The notes under the pieces: generated by a model
The model's input: only the letters and a program-made list of their open reading frames with translations
What the model was told of the DNA's origin: nothing
The model's database searches: none
NCBI RefSeq assembly: GCF_017115105.1
Contig: NZ_JABXKH010000162.1
Coordinates: forward strand, 1-41,641
DNA length: 41,641 nucleotides
From: Nostoc sp. NMS2
GTDB taxonomy: Bacteria > Cyanobacteriota > Cyanobacteriia > Cyanobacteriales > Nostocaceae
Direction: 5' to 3'
In this document: piece after piece, positions 25,667-34,000 of the stretch
Layout of the letters: every line of letters begins with the position of its first letter
Position numbering within the stretch: position 1 is the first letter of the stretch
Translations under genes and position numbers: made by a program

Positions 25667-25879
25667 TTAGTAGCCAATTAAGTGAAGTACGTCGCGCAGG
25701 ACGCTATAACCAGCTAAATCCCAAAGCAAATACGCGAGAAAACCAATTGCTGCCAAACGACCATTCCAAATTTCGGCTTGAGGAGTAAAGCCAAACAGAA
25801 AAGCATTGCGATCTACACCGTTGTATTCTGGTGCAACAGCTGGTAAATCAGTAGAAGACCGAGTTTCTTGAGTTGCCAT
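25667..25879 (-). CDS. High-light-inducible (Hli/SCP) protein, tandem paralogue
   Basis: Second 70-residue Hli protein, with the same AEIWNGRLAAIGFLAYLL helix and C-terminus GYSVLRDVLHLIGY. The start is taken at MATQETRSS, because GGAG (25889-25886) lies seven bases before it. An in-frame ATG 12 bp upstream overlaps this ribosome binding site and would add MEKQ. It is the upstream gene of the pair, and a decayed third copy precedes it. The promoter may therefore lie beyond that copy, where an HLR1-like site is seen. Confidence 0.93.
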   Translation of the reverse strand: MATQETRSSTDLPAVAPEYNGVDRNAFLFGFTPQAEIWNGRLAAIGFLAYLLWDLAGYSVLRDVLHLIGY

Positions 25880-25920
25880 TTGTTTCTCCAAAATTCCTTA
25901 GCTTTTTAGATGTTTAATTT

Positions 25921-26032
25921 CTAGTAGCCAATCAGATGTAAAACATCGCGCTGGACACTATAACAGAGTAAATTCCAAATCAAATTATTTTGTTGCAGCT
26001 ATTGGCAAATCTCTAGAATAAAGAGTTGCCAT
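25921..26032 (-). pseudogene. Third hli copy, internally deleted
   Basis: Starts ATG GCA ACT and reads MATLYSRDLPIAATK then stop, matching MATQETRSSTDLPAVAPEY of the neighbour. In a shifted frame it ends NLIWNLLCYSVQRDVLHLIGY then TAG at 25921, matching the neighbour's last 21 residues. The chlorophyll-binding centre is gone. It was clearly part of a tandem triplication. Confidence 0.82.
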
Positions 26033-26053
26033 CTTAGTGTCTTCAACAATTCA

Positions 26054-26073
26054 TTTGTTAACTTTAATGTAGC
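26054..26073 (-). promoter_or_regulatory. HLR1-like site (RpaB binding) before the hli cluster
   Basis: On the minus strand the site reads GCTACATT-AAAG-TTAACAAA. Against the HLR1 consensus (two KTTACAWW octamers four bases apart) it scores 7/8 and 7/8. It lies 22 bp before the pseudogene ATG, next to a TATAAA-like box. RpaB controls many high-light genes, so the position fits; binding is inferred. Confidence 0.45.
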
Positions 26074-26505
26074 TATTTATAACTAGATTGCTTTCTGCCT
26101 ATAGGCACAACCTACAGGCAGTTCTTGTGAAAGATAATCACAACATATTGATGCACACAAATCCACCCTGAGAGGGTGATAATCATCTAATTATAAATAA
26201 ATGTAAATTTCTAGTAATGAAACTATAACTTTAGCAAAATCAATCATTGTGATTAAGTGGTTAAAATTAAGAACTTAACAGCTAATAGTTAACCAAAATT
26301 TTAACTATTTTTACCGTTAGATAATAAAAGTTATATCTTTCGCTGGATAGAGTTTTCAGCCTTTGGAGAGATGCTTTAAAGAGTCAAATTCTACGATTCT
26401 GAACTAAAGAGTTAGGTATTGCCATAGATACAGACAAAAATACTAAGAGTTGCTTCTCAAGAAAATCTTAATTCCCCAATTTTAAACTTAGTAGAAGGAA
26501 ATACA
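26074..26505. other. AT-rich divergent spacer between hli cluster and repeat protein
   Basis: No gene or RNA recognised. A short CCACCCTGAGAGGGTGATAA stem is at about 26164-26184. AGAAGGA at 26492-26498 is the ribosome binding site of the next gene. Promoters for both directions presumably lie here. Confidence 0.45.
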
Positions 26506-29500
26506 ATGTTCCAAAGTACGGAAATCATGCTGGGACTCTACAAACCACTATTGTGGTTAGCACAAGCTCAAGTAGATCCCTCAAACATCACGCCAGCGCA
26601 GGCATCGGTTCTCACTTCTGGGCCACGCTTTTTTGTGGCTTTAATATCCGGCGTGATCCTAGCTTTTGCTTTCCAATTAGTTCTAACTAATCTCTCCCTT
26701 GCAGCCGGTATTTCCTATCTGGGGCACTCATCTGACTCGGATTCAGATTCTGGGGAAGTGGGAAGTTTGGGCGGCAGCATTCGCAAAATCGGCACAGCAG
26801 TCGGGATTTGGACGTTAGTCACTGTGACGATCGCTTTGTTAATTGCCTGTTTCCTGGCAGTAAAATTGAGCCTTGTAATCTTAGATCCCGGATTGGGAGC
26901 AATTCTCGGTTTGGTAATTTGGGGTGCTTACTTTTTACTCCTTGTTTGGGTCAGTTCCACTACTGTGGGTTCCTTAATTGGCTCAGTGGTCAATACAGCA
27001 ACTTCGGGTTTTCAGGCGATTATGGGCACAGCGACAGCCGCACTAGGCGCGAAAGCTGTCAATAATCAAGTTATAGCCACAGCTGAAGCCGCCGCCGCCG
27101 CCGTCCGTCGGGAACTAGGAAGCGGCATCGACCCTGGAAGTATTCGAGAGAACATAGAAGATTATTTAGAGAAGCTACGTCCCCCAGAGTTGGATGTGTC
27201 GAAAATTCGGAGTGATTTTGAAAATTTACTCAACGATCCCCAATTAAAAGCGATCGCCGGGACTCCAGATATTCGCAACATTGATCGCCAAAAATTTATT
27301 GAGTTAGTCAGCAGCCGCACCGATCTTTCCAAAAAAGACGTTAGCCGCATTGCTGATACTTTATATAAAGTTTGGCAACAAGTAGTAAGTCAGCATTCAC
27401 CCACCGAAGACCGGATGGGTGAATTAATGGATTATCTGAAATCACTTCCAGCAGGACAAGGTAAGACAGATGAACTCAACGCCAAGCTGGATCGATTATT
27501 AGCAGAAAAAGGTGGTTCCAAAGAATCTGAGCAAAAGGCAGCTTCTGGGCCAATTCAAAGTACAATCCAGCAAGGACTATCCGCCTTAACTGCTGTTGTG
27601 TTGGGACGGGCAGATTTATCTGATTTGGATGTGGAAAAAATCTTGGGTAGCCTTACCACTGCCAAAGATAAAGTCACCCAACAAGCAGATAAGCTAGGTT
27701 TGCCAACACCATCACAACCCTATAGCCCAATTCGATCTGATGTCGAAAACTATCTGCACAACACTTATGCTTGGCAACTAAGCCAGGAAAAAATCGCTCA
27801 AGAATTTCGTGATGTCATTTATGACCCAGCAGCTGACCCTGGAATAGTCCGCAGGGAACTAGAAAAATTATCACGTAACGATTTCGTCAAAATTCTCCAA
27901 CAACGGGGACTGCTTACCCAAGCCCAAATTCAGCGCATTGCAAATCAGCTAGAAATTGTCCGCAAAGATGTGCTGGTGACAGTTACGGGTGTCGAAGAAA
28001 GAGAGATAGTCCAAGACTTGCAACGCGCAGTAGAAAGTTATCTGCTAGTTACCCCGAAAACAGATTTGACACCTGAAGGCATTGAGCAGAATTTTAAACC
28101 CCTGTTGCAAGACCCAGATGCAGATTATGAAACTCTGACATTGCGACTGGCGCACATTGAACGTCAAGAAATCCGGGAGATATTGCTGGAACGGAATGAT
28201 GTGCAGCTATATGAAGTAGACGGTATTTTGGATGAATTGGAAAAACAACGCGATCGCGTCTTGGTAGAATCCAAAGGATTAGCTGAACAGGCACAATATC
28301 AAGCAGAAACCCTGTGGTTGAATGTAGAATCATATCTGCGTAACACCGGGAAATCAGAACTGAATCCTGATGCCATCCGCGCGGAGTTCAAAAAGCTATT
28401 AGAAGATCCTCAAGCTGGAATTACCTCAATTCGGGCGCGGTTGTCTCGCTTTGACCGCGATACCTTAGTGCAATTGTTGAGTCAGCGCCAAGATTTAAGT
28501 GAAGATCAAGTCAATCAAACCATCAATGCGGCTGAGGAGTCGTGGCATAGTATTCGCCACACACCCCAAGCTGTAGTGGATAAAGCCAAAGAGCAATACG
28601 ACTCTGTTACTACCACGATCGCAGATTATCTGCGGAATACTGGGAAACAAGAACTGAATCCTGAGGGGATTCAGCGAGATTTAACCAAATTGTTTGAAAA
28701 TCCCAAAGAGGGAGCCGTTGCACTACGTCGGCGGTTGTCGCAGCTAGACCGAGATACGCTGGTGAAATTGCTCAGTCAACGCCAAGATTTGAGCGAACAA
28801 CAAGTCAATGAAATCATTGATTCCACACAAACTTCGATTCGTAACTTTGTCCGTGCGCCTCGTCGTTTAGCTACCCGCACACAGCAAAGAGCAGAAACAT
28901 TCAAAGCTTATCTAGAAGAGTATCTGCGCCAAACTGGTAAAGAAGAACTCAATCCTGAAGGGATCAAACGCGACCTGCAACTACTATTGCACGATCCGCG
29001 AGTTGGGGTAGAAAGTTTTAGCGATCGCCTTTCCCATTTTGACCGTTCTACCATCATCGCCCTGCTGAAAATTCGGGAAGATATGTCTGATGAAGAAGCA
29101 GCGCGGATTGCCGATAACATTGTATCCGTCAGGGATCAATTTGTAGAACAAGTGCGGAATATCCAACGAGGCATTCAAGATGCAATTGATGGAGTTTTTG
29201 CCCGCATCCGCAACTATCTTAACTCCCTGGATCGCCCGGAACTCAATTACGATAGTATCAAACACGATGTCCGCACATTTTTTGACGATCCTCAAGCGGG
29301 ATTTGATGCCCTGCGCGATCGCCTATCTTCTTTTGATCGTGATACCTTAGTGGCAATTATGAGTTCTCGTGAGGACATCTCTGAGGAAGATGCCAACCGG
29401 ATCATCGACCAAATTGAACGGGCCCGCAACACAGTATTGCAACGTGCAGAACGCATACAACAAGAAGCCCAACGCCGTCTAGAACAGGTGAAGCATCAAG

Positions 29501-29622
29501 CACAGCGACAAGCTGAAGAAACCCGCAAAGCCGCAGCTACAGCAGCGTGGTGGCTGTTTGCCACCGCATCCGTCTCAGCCGTTTTCTCTGCATTAGGAGG
29601 AGCGCTGGCTGCAAGGCCGTAG
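26506..29622 (+). CDS. Large membrane protein with seven ~85-residue helical repeats
   Basis: A 1038-residue protein I cannot name. The N-terminus has hydrophobic spans at about 41-67, 96-120 and 128-150, then a small-residue linker (163-200, GTATAALGAKAV). From about 212 the rest is a repeat array: units near 212-295, 408-490, 503-588, 602-685, 699-782, 797-882 and 895-980, plus a partial one near 350-395. Each has a Y-L-x-x-T-G-K type opening, LNPEGI, a DP turn, then RLSxFDRDTLVxLLSxRxDLS and a helix. Units 4-7 are most alike. A Gln/Arg/Glu-rich coiled coil (975-1008) and a last span (1012-1035) close the protein. AGAAGGA supports the start. It is probably a membrane-anchored scaffold or curvature protein; this is inference. 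Confidence 0.85.
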   Translation: MFQSTEIMLGLYKPLLWLAQAQVDPSNITPAQASVLTSGPRFFVALISGVILAFAFQLVLTNLSLAAGISYLGHSSDSDSDSGEVGSLGGSIRKIGTAVGIWTLVTVTIALLIACFLAVKLSLVILDPGLGAILGLVIWGAYFLLLVWVSSTTVGSLIGSVVNTATSGFQAIMGTATAALGAKAVNNQVIATAEAAAAAVRRELGSGIDPGSIRENIEDYLEKLRPPELDVSKIRSDFENLLNDPQLKAIAGTPDIRNIDRQKFIELVSSRTDLSKKDVSRIADTLYKVWQQVVSQHSPTEDRMGELMDYLKSLPAGQGKTDELNAKLDRLLAEKGGSKESEQKAASGPIQSTIQQGLSALTAVVLGRADLSDLDVEKILGSLTTAKDKVTQQADKLGLPTPSQPYSPIRSDVENYLHNTYAWQLSQEKIAQEFRDVIYDPAADPGIVRRELEKLSRNDFVKILQQRGLLTQAQIQRIANQLEIVRKDVLVTVTGVEEREIVQDLQRAVESYLLVTPKTDLTPEGIEQNFKPLLQDPDADYETLTLRLAHIERQEIREILLERNDVQLYEVDGILDELEKQRDRVLVESKGLAEQAQYQAETLWLNVESYLRNTGKSELNPDAIRAEFKKLLEDPQAGITSIRARLSRFDRDTLVQLLSQRQDLSEDQVNQTINAAEESWHSIRHTPQAVVDKAKEQYDSVTTTIADYLRNTGKQELNPEGIQRDLTKLFENPKEGAVALRRRLSQLDRDTLVKLLSQRQDLSEQQVNEIIDSTQTSIRNFVRAPRRLATRTQQRAETFKAYLEEYLRQTGKEELNPEGIKRDLQLLLHDPRVGVESFSDRLSHFDRSTIIALLKIREDMSDEEAARIADNIVSVRDQFVEQVRNIQRGIQDAIDGVFARIRNYLNSLDRPELNYDSIKHDVRTFFDDPQAGFDALRDRLSSFDRDTLVAIMSSREDISEEDANRIIDQIERARNTVLQRAERIQQEAQRRLEQVKHQAQRQAEETRKAAATAAWWLFATASVSAVFSALGGALAARP

Positions 29623-29649
29623 TTTCACAAGTTTTCTCCGCTCACTTTT

Positions 29650-29676
29650 AAGCCTTCCGATATGGGAGGCTTTTCT
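29650..29676 (+). terminator. Intrinsic terminator after the repeat protein
   Basis: AAGCCTTCC pairs with GGGAGGCTT around GATAT (one G-T pair), followed by TTCTATTT. It lies 28 bp after the stop. Downstream, 29751-29780 is a CGCCAAGGACGCCAAGGACG repeat without coding potential. Confidence 0.8.
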
Positions 29677-29848
29677 ATTTGTCATTTGTCCTTCAATACA
29701 GTTCAGTTAAGGCTGAAACTCTTTGCCAAAGTCAATTTTTTTAACGAACCGCCAAGGACGCCAAGGACGCAAAGAGAAGAAAGAAATGTTTAACTCAAGT
29801 GTATTGCTTCATCCTTTGTTAAAAACCAATGACCAATGACATAACAGC

Positions 29849-30685
29849 TTATGAAACGCCATACTTCTTAAACCAAGCCAAAAGACGTTTCCAACCTTCT
29901 TTAGCTTCTTTTTCGCGGTAGGAAGGGCGATAATCGGCAAAAAAAGCGTGGGGTGCATCGGGGTAGACGATGATTTCAGATTTGCTGCTGCTAGACTTTA
30001 AGCGATCGCGCATTTTTTCTACTGTATCAAGAGGAATACCCGTATCTTTGCCACCGTAGAGTCCGAGAACCGGGACTGTCAACGCCGACGCAATATCAAT
30101 TGGATACTTGGGCTGAAGTTCGGTAGCATCGCCCACGAGTCGCCCATACCATGCTACACCTGCCTTTACCTTGGGATTGTGTGCCGCATACAACCAGGCA
30201 ATGCGGCCACCCCAGCAGAAACCTGTAATGGCCAATTTATCGGCATTGCCTTTAGCTGATTTCACCGCCCATTTTACCGTCGCATCGAGATCGGATAACA
30301 CTTGAGAATCTGGTACTTTGGCAACAATTGGGCGAATTTCGTCTATACTACTTAACTTAGTGACATCGCCTTGACGGATAAATAATTCCGGTGCGATCGC
30401 CAAGTATCCCAACTGAGCAAAGCGACGAGTAACATCTTGAATATGCTCGTGTACACCAAAGATTTCTTGGATTACCAAGACAATTGGGAAATTTTCACCA
30501 GTGGCGGGTGCTGCTCTGTAGGCAGGAATTTCGCCATCTTTGACAGGAATTTTCACCGCACCAGCTACCAACCCCTTAGCATTGGTAGTGGTAACTTGAG
30601 CAGAAATGGGTTGCACTGCCAAGGCAAAACCCGTCGCCAAGGTGCTTGTTGCGATAAATTTGCGGCGTGTTATTTCTTTCATCAT
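29849..30685 (-). CDS. Dienelactone hydrolase family protein, exported by Tat
   Basis: A 278-residue alpha/beta hydrolase with a Cys-Asp-His triad: Cys157 in GFCWGG, Asp214 in GGKDTGIP and His246 in PDAPHAFFADYR. Glu74 (QEIFG), known to assist the Cys in this family, is present. The N-terminus has EITRRKFIATSTLATGFALA followed by a small-residue cleavage region (PISAQ), a twin-arginine signal, so it should act in the periplasm. The first two codons are both Met. The physiological substrate in cyanobacteria is unknown; carboxymethylenebutenolidase activity is a family label only. Confidence 0.87.
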   Translation of the reverse strand: MMKEITRRKFIATSTLATGFALAVQPISAQVTTTNAKGLVAGAVKIPVKDGEIPAYRAAPATGENFPIVLVIQEIFGVHEHIQDVTRRFAQLGYLAIAPELFIRQGDVTKLSSIDEIRPIVAKVPDSQVLSDLDATVKWAVKSAKGNADKLAITGFCWGGRIAWLYAAHNPKVKAGVAWYGRLVGDATELQPKYPIDIASALTVPVLGLYGGKDTGIPLDTVEKMRDRLKSSSSKSEIIVYPDAPHAFFADYRPSYREKEAKEGWKRLLAWFKKYGVS

Positions 30686-31167
30686 CTCTACCTTAAATTG
30701 GCGGAAACTTTATTGTTGGTTATCAATAGAGTAGTACGACAACAAATATTACAATTTATCGATCAGTTTACCGTAATATTAGATTCGTTTGCTGTCCAAA
30801 TGTTCTTTCGGCGTGGCTTTTGTCAGAGAAAAGCCGCCTGTATTGGCAAAGAAAGCCACTGGACTAAACATTTTTCTGTACTGAGTTCCCTTCTGGCTAG
30901 GTTCCCATATCTCAAATGCGCGGAAGGGTAGGTGTACAAATCCTACAATCCCAAAAAAGTGCTTCTATTCAAAGTACAGTAAGGCTTTCAACCCATTGAT
31001 CGCGTAATCCTAATCCGCGCAATCTCTGAAATGCTTATCAAAACACGATTTCAGGCTTTAAATTTTCTGGCACTCTTTTCAAACGAATTCTGTAATGCTA
31101 TGATTGCTCTTGAATCGCGCAACTGTACCTTGAAAACTAAATACAGCTTGGGTTTCAGGCTCCCGCT
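30686..31167 (+). promoter_or_regulatory. Spacer and probable CRISPR leader
   Basis: AT-rich, no gene seen. The part next to the array (about 31080-31167) includes a TATGAT box near 31099-31104 and lies on the side of the perfect repeats, opposite the truncated end repeat, so it is the likely leader. A long frame on the plus strand at 30437-30931 is the antisense of the hydrolase and is not a gene. Confidence 0.5.
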
Positions 31168-32193
31168 ATTGCAATTCATCAAAATCCCTATTAGGGATTG
31201 AAACAAAAAATCTCTTTACCATAGCGTCCCAATTTTATTGCAATTCATCAAAATCCCTATTAGGGATTGAAACAGGGATGTCTGCGTTTGCTTGCAGACA
31301 TCTTTAGATTGCAATTCATCAAAATCCCTATTAGGGATTGAAACTATCGCGCTGCTGATGGCGACCGTGAGTATTTTAAATTGCAATTCATCAAAATCCC
31401 TATTAGGGATTGAAACGGGATCTTAAAATTGAACCAAGAGTGAGTAGCAGAATATTGCAATTCATCAAAATCCCTATTAGGGATTGAAACCCTTTTAGTG
31501 CTCCTCCTGCTCCCTTGAGTAACAATTGCAATTCATCAAAATCCCTATTAGGGATTGAAACGCAGCTTCTCTTCTTCCTGGAGCAGAATATAATTACAAT
31601 TGCAATTCATCAAAATCCCTATTAGGGATTGAAACTAATTAGTATTGTAGAAGACTTAGAGGAAACTGAAATTGCAATTCATCAAAATCCCTATTAGGGA
31701 TTGAAACAAAACTGAAGAAGTGCTTAAATCCTCACCACCAGATTGCAATTCATCAAAATCCCTATTAGGGATTGAAACCTTTCTTTGTATCTCATGGAGA
31801 GATCAATAGCAAAGATTGCAATTCATCAAAATCCCTATTAGGGATTGAAACATTGAAGAAGTTAAAGTAGAGCCAAAAGTTGAAATTGCAATTCATCAAA
31901 ATCCCTATTAGGGATTGAAACTCGGCATCGCACCCCACCGGGAATTCCCGCCGAAGATTGCAATTCATCAAAATCCCTATTAGGGATTGAAACTTAGAAT
32001 CTTATCAAGCTGGAATATTCGAGCAATTGATTGCAATTCATCAAAATCCCTATTAGGGATTGAAACCAATCATCAGCATTTGCCATTGCATCCATTCCCC
32101 AATTGCAATTCATCAAAATCCCTATTAGGGATTGAAACATCCCAATCTTGCTTTGATAGCCCACAAGCAGGGAAATTGCAATTCATCAAAATC
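31168..32193 (+). CRISPR. CRISPR array, 14 full repeats plus a truncated one
   Basis: The 37-bp repeat starts ATTGCAATTC and ends TATTAGGGATTGAAAC. Fourteen identical copies start at 31168, 31237, 31308, 31380, 31454, 31525, 31599, 31671, 31742, 31815, 31885, 31957, 32030 and 32102. A 15th (32175-32193) keeps only the first 19 bases. The 14 spacers are 32-37 bp. The GAAAC end gives an 8-base ATTGAAAC handle, so transcription is most likely on the plus strand from a leader on the left, with the truncated repeat at the old, distal end. No cas gene is in the window, so the subtype cannot be fixed; similar repeats serve type I-D and III systems in cyanobacteria. Confidence 0.97.
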
Positions 32194-32289
32194 TTGCAGT
32201 TTATAGTGGGGACTTCAGTTCTGGCTACAAACTGCTTATTATAAGCGATTTGGCGGATATCAAATAATGCCTTCACCCACTACTATAGC

Positions 32290-32430
32290 GGTTCTCAGTT
32301 GAGTGCAATACAGACCTAACCCCCAGCCTCTTCCCTACAAGGGAAGGGGAGTAAGATTCAAAGCCTCTCTCCTCTTAGGAGAGAGGTTTGGAGAGAGGTC
32401 AAACTGTATTGCATCCAAACGAAAACCACT
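32290..32430. repeat. Inverted-repeat element between CRISPR array and aroA
   Basis: Arms around TGCAATACAG (32304-32313) and CTGTATTGCA (32404-32413) extend imperfectly outwards (GGTTCTCAGTT/AAACGAAAACC). Inside are CCCTTCCCTACAAGGGAAGG-type hairpins also seen in the cmp spacers. There is no coding capacity. Confidence 0.6.
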
Positions 32431-32485
32431 ACTAATATCAAACATGAAGGTGAAAACAGTTGCTATGAGAATACTACTCAATGTC

Positions 32486-33766
32486 TTACTGTTCTAACAT
32501 TTGAAAGAATCTGGTAAAGTAATCTGGAAAAGTTTTTGCTGTACAACCAGGATCATTAATTACAATTCCTGGAACCTTCAAGCCAGTGACAGCAAAAGCC
32601 ATCGCCATTCGATGATCGTGATAGGTTTCAATTGCTGCTGGGGTAATGGGGCCAGGCTCAATCTTAAGTCTATCTGGAAATTCTTCAACCTTAACTCCTA
32701 GCCGACGCAACTCTGTGACAACAGCTTGAATCCGGTCGGTTTCCTTATATCGAATATGTTCCACGTTACGAATGGTAATCGGTGAACTGGCAAAGGGCGC
32801 GATCGCAGCTAATGTTTGCACCAAATCTGATATATCATTCATATCAATGTCGATGCCTTGCAATTGCTTCGGCCCCGTCACTTCGGTGTAATCATCTGCA
32901 TCCTTAATTTGGCAACCCATCTGTTCTAAAACATTCAGCCACAGAATATCACCCTGACACGATTGTTTGGTCAAATGTTTGACGCGCACCCGTCCCCCCG
33001 TGACGGCGGCGGCAGCAAAAAAGTAAGAAGCATTTGACGCATCTGGTTCTACTGTATAATGTCGAGCTTGGTAACGTTGACCCGCTTTAATTTGAAATTG
33101 ATTATCGCCGATTTGATTCACCTCAACGCCAAAATCTGCCATCAAACGACAGGTCATTTTGACGTAAGATTGAGAAACTAATGTCCCCTCAACCTCAATA
33201 CTCGTATCTTGTTGAGCATAAGGCGCAATCATCAGCAATGCCGAAAGTTGCTGACTTGTTTGGTTAGCTTTTAAACGAAAATTTCCGCCAGCGAATCCTT
33301 GGCTATAGATGGTGTACGGCATAAAGCCGGAGTTTCCCTCAAAGTTAACGGTTGCTCCACCCGTTTGCAGCACCGTCAGCATATCACCCATCGGTCGTTC
33401 TCGCATTCGGGGAACGCCATCTAGACGATATTCACCGTTACCCAGTGCCACCAACGCCGAGATAAACCGTGCTGCTGTACCTGCCAAACCCACAAATAAA
33501 TCTGCCTGTTTAGCTGGAATATCACCTCCTCTTCCTGCCACTTGGATTAGTGCCTGATGAGGATTCAAAGTAATGGGAATACCTAATTGCTCAACGCATT
33601 TGACAAAATACTCGCTGTCTTCACTAAATAAGGCATTTTCTAAAATGGAGTCACCTTGTGCCAAAGCAGCGACAAGCAACGCCCGATTGGTAAGACTTTT
33701 AGAACCGGGAATTTCTACCGTGGCATCCACTGGCCGACTTAGAGCAGGAATTGCAATGGTATCCAC
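32486..33766 (-). CDS. aroA: EPSP synthase (3-phosphoshikimate 1-carboxyvinyltransferase), divergent type
   Basis: Joins shikimate-3-phosphate and phosphoenolpyruvate in the chorismate pathway. The 426-residue protein has PGSKSLTNRAL with Lys23, RMRERPMG, YKETDR and HDHRMAMAFAV, covering both halves of the family fold. The phosphoenolpyruvate loop reads GLAGTAARF (93-101) rather than GNAGTAMR (plants, E. coli) or GNSGTTMR as I recall for the usual cyanobacterial enzyme. GLAGT-RF is reminiscent of actinobacterial AroA. It may therefore be a second, transferred copy. It stands alone between repeats, so no pathway neighbour helps; related enolpyruvyl transferases (MurA) lack these motifs. Confidence 0.88.
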   Translation of the reverse strand: MDTIAIPALSRPVDATVEIPGSKSLTNRALLVAALAQGDSILENALFSEDSEYFVKCVEQLGIPITLNPHQALIQVAGRGGDIPAKQADLFVGLAGTAARFISALVALGNGEYRLDGVPRMRERPMGDMLTVLQTGGATVNFEGNSGFMPYTIYSQGFAGGNFRLKANQTSQQLSALLMIAPYAQQDTSIEVEGTLVSQSYVKMTCRLMADFGVEVNQIGDNQFQIKAGQRYQARHYTVEPDASNASYFFAAAAVTGGRVRVKHLTKQSCQGDILWLNVLEQMGCQIKDADDYTEVTGPKQLQGIDIDMNDISDLVQTLAAIAPFASSPITIRNVEHIRYKETDRIQAVVTELRRLGVKVEEFPDRLKIEPGPITPAAIETYHDHRMAMAFAVTGLKVPGIVINDPGCTAKTFPDYFTRFFQMLEQ

Positions 33767-33826
33767 GTTAAACCTCTACGTAGGCGGTTAGCTACAACTT
33801 TATATATTCTCATATTGTGACCAAAA

Positions 33827-33990
33827 GGGGGAGTGAGGGGGATGTGGTTCGACTTCGCTCACCAACCGGGAGATGAGGGAGAGGCAGAGGGGCAGGGGGA
33901 AGGGTGCAGAGGAGAAAGATGTAATTTTGTATTCTCTCCCTTGCCCCCTGCTCCCCTGCTTCTTCTCCATGCCCAATTCCCAATTCCCAA
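33827..33990. repeat. GGGGAGCAGGGG-family repeat, copy abutting the cyclase remnant
   Basis: Contains GATGTGGTTCGACTTCGCTC, then GAGGCAGAGGGGCAGGGGGA, a central AATTTTGTATTCTCTCCC, and CCCTGCTCCCCTGCTTCTTC, ending in CCCAATTCCC units. The copy at 39831-40037 is nearly the same, and part is inverted at 41561-41641. Confidence 0.82.
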
Positions 33991-34000
33991 TAGTTCGTAG

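Noticed and set aside
30437..30931. 164-codon plus-strand frame
   Set aside because: Mostly antisense to the dienelactone hydrolase, whose triad and Tat signal are clear on the other strand.
31987..32276. Short frames inside and after the CRISPR array
   Set aside because: They translate CRISPR repeats and spacers (repeated NSSKSLLGIE) and are not genes.
30686..33766. cas genes next to the CRISPR array
   Set aside because: The neighbouring genes are a dienelactone hydrolase and EPSP synthase; no Cas motif was seen on either strand.
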